From assembly GCF_016278775.1 (NCBI RefSeq), contig NZ_JADQBF010000004.1:1-64000 (forward strand): DNA of 64,000 bases, given 5' to 3'. Shown here piece by piece: positions 61,317 through 64,000 of this stretch (its first letter is position 1; every line of letters begins with the position of its first letter). The stretch comes from Demequina sp. Its GTDB lineage: Bacteria; Actinomycetota; Actinomycetes; Actinomycetales; Demequinaceae. The notes under the pieces are model-generated. The model was not told where the DNA came from. It searched no databases and was given only the letters and a program-made list of their open reading frames with translations. A program made the translations under genes and the position numbers.

Positions 61317-62183
61317 CTAGTGGGCTTCTTCTAGGGACATATTGAGGTACACGGTGGCGAGCATGACGAACACATACGCCTGGAGCAGTGCCACGAAGAT
61401 TTCAAACAGCGTAAACGCGAGCGCGGCGGCAAGAGAAACTGCACCTGCTGCTTTGAGAGCGCCTGTCGCCTCCAGCAAGAAGTAGTGGGTGGCGGAAAAG
61501 GTCAGTACGAGCATCAGGTGACCGGCGATCATGTTGGCCGCGAGTCGCAGTGCCAGCGTCGCTGGTCGCAAGAAGAAGACCTGCAGTGCCTCGATGGGCG
61601 TGAGCAGGAAGTAGATGGGCCACGGAACGCCGGGAGGGAACAGGCTCGATCTGAGGTAGCCACCTAGACCGTGCTTGCGCACCCCTGCCCCGAGGTACAT
61701 GACGTACACCCATAGCGCCATGATGATGGGCAAGCCGATGAGCGAGGTTCCCGCGATGTTGAGCAGCGGCACCACACCGGTGATGTTGAAGAAGACGATC
61801 GCAATGAACAAGGTGGTCAAGAACGGCACGTACTTGCGGGCCCGCTCCGCACCCATCACCTCCTCTGCGATCTGCACCCTCACAAAGTCGAGTGCCATCT
61901 CCACAGCGGCCTGACCGCGCCCTGGCACTACCTTGGCGCGAGCAGCCACAAGCCACACGATCCCGATCATCACGACAGCCGCGATGACACGCACCATCGT
62001 GATGCGGTTGAACTCGAGAATCGTGCCGCCGAATAGCAGGGCTTCAGGGTTGAGGTCCCCGACAGACGGCGGGTGAAAACCCGTCGAGGTGAAGAGCCAC
62101 TCGAAGAAGTTCTGCGACGTGCCTTCGGCGGTGCCGTCGTCGACAGCCGTCAGCGCGGTGGCGGCCAGGTTCAGCACTCGCAT
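61317..62183 (-). CDS. atpB: Fo ATP synthase subunit a
   Basis: SLRLAANMIAGHLMLVL-type motif (TLALRLAANMIAGHLMLVLTF), multi-TM, operon position. Confidence 0.97.
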   Translation of the reverse strand: MRVLNLAATALTAVDDGTAEGTSQNFFEWLFTSTGFHPPSVGDLNPEALLFGGTILEFNRITMVRVIAAVVMIGIVWLVAARAKVVPGRGQAAVEMALDFVRVQIAEEVMGAERARKYVPFLTTLFIAIVFFNITGVVPLLNIAGTSLIGLPIIMALWVYVMYLGAGVRKHGLGGYLRSSLFPPGVPWPIYFLLTPIEALQVFFLRPATLALRLAANMIAGHLMLVLTFSATHYFLLEATGALKAAGAVSLAAALAFTLFEIFVALLQAYVFVMLATVYLNMSLEEAH

Positions 62184-62258
62184 CTCTCCCTGGGGTGGGC
62201 GGCAGGGCGCGCGTTCACGTGGCGCCCGTGACTGTGTGGAACTGGACGCAAGCCTAAC

Positions 62259-62699
62259 CTATGACCGCTCGCCGTTAGAACTCGATCCGGTGTACGAAAC
62301 TCGAGATCTCCTCACCGCAAACAGGTCTATCGCCAACGTTGCACTGACGCCAATCAGCACGACAATCCCGAAGGTCGAACGGTCGATGCCGTCGACGCGG
62401 CTCAGCAGCAATACTCCGACGACGATCACCGACATCTTGGCAAGCCACGCACCGCCGACGATGCTGGCGAAGACCGCGGGGTCGCGCCGATGACCCACGA
62501 TCATCGCGCCCTGAGTCACCATCCCTGACAAGGCGGCGAGGGCGACCCCCGCGAGGGCGGCCCAGACACCATCAGGTCCGCGCAGGGCCGCCGCCGCCGC
62601 TGCGCTCACCACCGCGATGGCGGCGAGCGAGATGCCCGTCGCGGTCAAGGCCCACCGGTACGCCCTGGCCTCCGCGTCGTCGTTCGTGTCACCCGCCAC
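62259..62699 (-). CDS. AtpI-like small membrane protein upstream of atpB
   Basis: GTG start overlapping wecA 3' end; four TM segments; conserved operon position. Confidence 0.75.
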   Translation of the reverse strand: MAGDTNDDAEARAYRWALTATGISLAAIAVVSAAAAAALRGPDGVWAALAGVALAALSGMVTQGAMIVGHRRDPAVFASIVGGAWLAKMSVIVVGVLLLSRVDGIDRSTFGIVVLIGVSATLAIDLFAVRRSRVSYTGSSSNGERS

Positions 62700-63888
62700 G
62701 TTGGGCCTCCCGCTCCGTGTCCTGTTCCTGGTGGCGCCCTTCCGGCGTGATCTTACGCACCGGGGCCGCTGCCGCACCCATCCTGCGCCACGCGCGTCCA
62801 AAGAACCGACGCAGCCCAGGTGAGAAGGTAATCGCCGCCGCCGTGACCAGCCCGATTGCGAGCATCAGGGCCGCGTACCGCAAACGCACCACCACCACCG
62901 ACGCCGCGGAGAAGGAGAAGACAAACGTCCACAGCCACAGCACCGCGACGGCCCACCGATGGGAGTGGCCGAAACGTAGCAGCCGGTGATGCAGGTGGTG
63001 GGTGTCCGGCTGGAAGGGAGACTGGCCCTTGCCCAGGCGGCGGAGGAACGCCAGCCCCATGTCGAGCAGCGGGATAGCGACCACCGCGAGCGGCAACAGG
63101 ATCGGCAGGAATGCTGGGATCTGGGCGCGCTGACTGACCACCTCTGGGTCGATCTGGCCGGTCACGGTGATGGAGGCGGCCGCAAAGGCGAGACCCAGCA
63201 CCATCGATCCTGAGTCGCCCATGAAGATGCGGGCGGGGTGCACGTTGTGCGGGAGGAACCCCAGGCACGCTCCCACCATGACCGCCGCAAGCAACGTCGC
63301 GAGCGAGGAGTAGTCGCCTGGGGACGCGTCCCGAGCGAGGGCGTACGTATAGACCATGAACGCCACGCCCCCAATGGCCACCAGGCCGGCCGCGAGGCCG
63401 TCAAGACCGTCCACAAAGTTCACGGCGTTGATGGCGACCACCACGATCACCACGGTCGCGATCAAGGACAGGTAGCTATCGCCGATCGTGCGTCCACCGA
63501 TCGGCAGCGCGACGAGTTGGACACCTCCCCACGCCATCAGCAATGCGGCGAGGATCTGCCCTGCGAGCTTCGCCATCCAGTCGAGGTCCCAGACATCATC
63601 GACGACGCCGACGGCACACACCAGCCCCGCCCCTGCCATCACGGCCCAGGCGCTGTTCGACACCTCGAAGACTCCGGATAGGAACGGGATGGTCGAGGCG
63701 AGTAGCAGACCAGCGGCCAGTCCCAAAAAGATCGCGACTCCGCCGAGACGGGCCGTGGGCACCACGTGCACGTCGCGAGCGCGGACGGCCGTGACGGCAC
63801 CCAGGCGGATCGCCAAGTGGCGCATCGCGGGAGTCGCGACGTACGTGACGAGCGCGGACACCACGAGCAGCGTCAGGTAGACCTTCAT
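62689..63888 (-). CDS. Undecaprenyl-phosphate sugar-1-phosphate transferase (WecA/TagO/MraY family)
   Basis: LGGVAIFLGLAAGLLL; GVVDDVWDLDWMAKLAGQ; NFVDGLDGLAAGL; NVHPARIFMGDSGSMVLG; DTHHLHHRLLRFGHSH. Confidence 0.95.
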   Translation of the reverse strand: MKVYLTLLVVSALVTYVATPAMRHLAIRLGAVTAVRARDVHVVPTARLGGVAIFLGLAAGLLLASTIPFLSGVFEVSNSAWAVMAGAGLVCAVGVVDDVWDLDWMAKLAGQILAALLMAWGGVQLVALPIGGRTIGDSYLSLIATVVIVVVAINAVNFVDGLDGLAAGLVAIGGVAFMVYTYALARDASPGDYSSLATLLAAVMVGACLGFLPHNVHPARIFMGDSGSMVLGLAFAAASITVTGQIDPEVVSQRAQIPAFLPILLPLAVVAIPLLDMGLAFLRRLGKGQSPFQPDTHHLHHRLLRFGHSHRWAVAVLWLWTFVFSFSAASVVVVRLRYAALMLAIGLVTAAAITFSPGLRRFFGRAWRRMGAAAAPVRKITPEGRHQEQDTEREAQRGG

Positions 63889-64000
63889 TTACGCGCCTGC
63901 CTCCTCGTCGAAGGCCTGCACACCGACGATCTCGACGAGTTGGTCCCAACTCACGCCGCCTTCTCGCACCACCCGCAGTGCGGTACCGCTGGCATCCACG
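63889..64000 (-). CDS. C-terminus of Sua5/YciO/YrdC (TsaC-like), truncated by window edge
   Basis: Reverse strand reads VDASGTALRVVREGGVSWDQLVEIVGVQAFDEEAGA*; adjacent to wecA as in many actinobacteria. Confidence 0.72.
   Translation of the reverse strand, partial: VDASGTALRVVREGGVSWDQLVEIVGVQAFDEEAGA

Overview
High-GC actinobacterial chromosomal segment, almost fully coding, with conserved metabolic blocks: pgi (5'-truncated), two ABC-2-type exporter pairs, a CUT1 sugar ABC operon with LacI regulator, mnmA plus cysteine desulfurase, etfBA, glgX-galK-galE-glgE-glgB, and wecA-atpI-atpBEFHAGDC-nucS. A partial Sua5/YrdC gene lies at the right edge. No CRISPR array, transposase, tRNA or rRNA was recognised. 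The most notable item is a heliorhodopsin at 10198-10956, with Schiff-base Lys238 and counterion Glu104. It is the last gene of a plus-strand block of small envelope genes: a two-TM secreted protein, a 49-aa TM ORF missing from the supplied track, and a lipoprotein. Other points: a secreted LTD/ExeM-type nuclease with a C-terminal CBM2-like module; an AtzH-like/amidase fusion; tandem HAIR-like operators upstream of hsp20; paired LacI operators and strong intercistronic hairpins in the sugar operon; a doubly disrupted MerR gene; a 52-bp decayed duplicate of a kinase gene 3' end; an orphan barstar next to a YxiG-like gene; a hendecad-repeat DivIVA/Scy-like coiled coil; and an 11-bp tandem repeat. 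All calls come from reading the sequence and family recognition; no searches were run.
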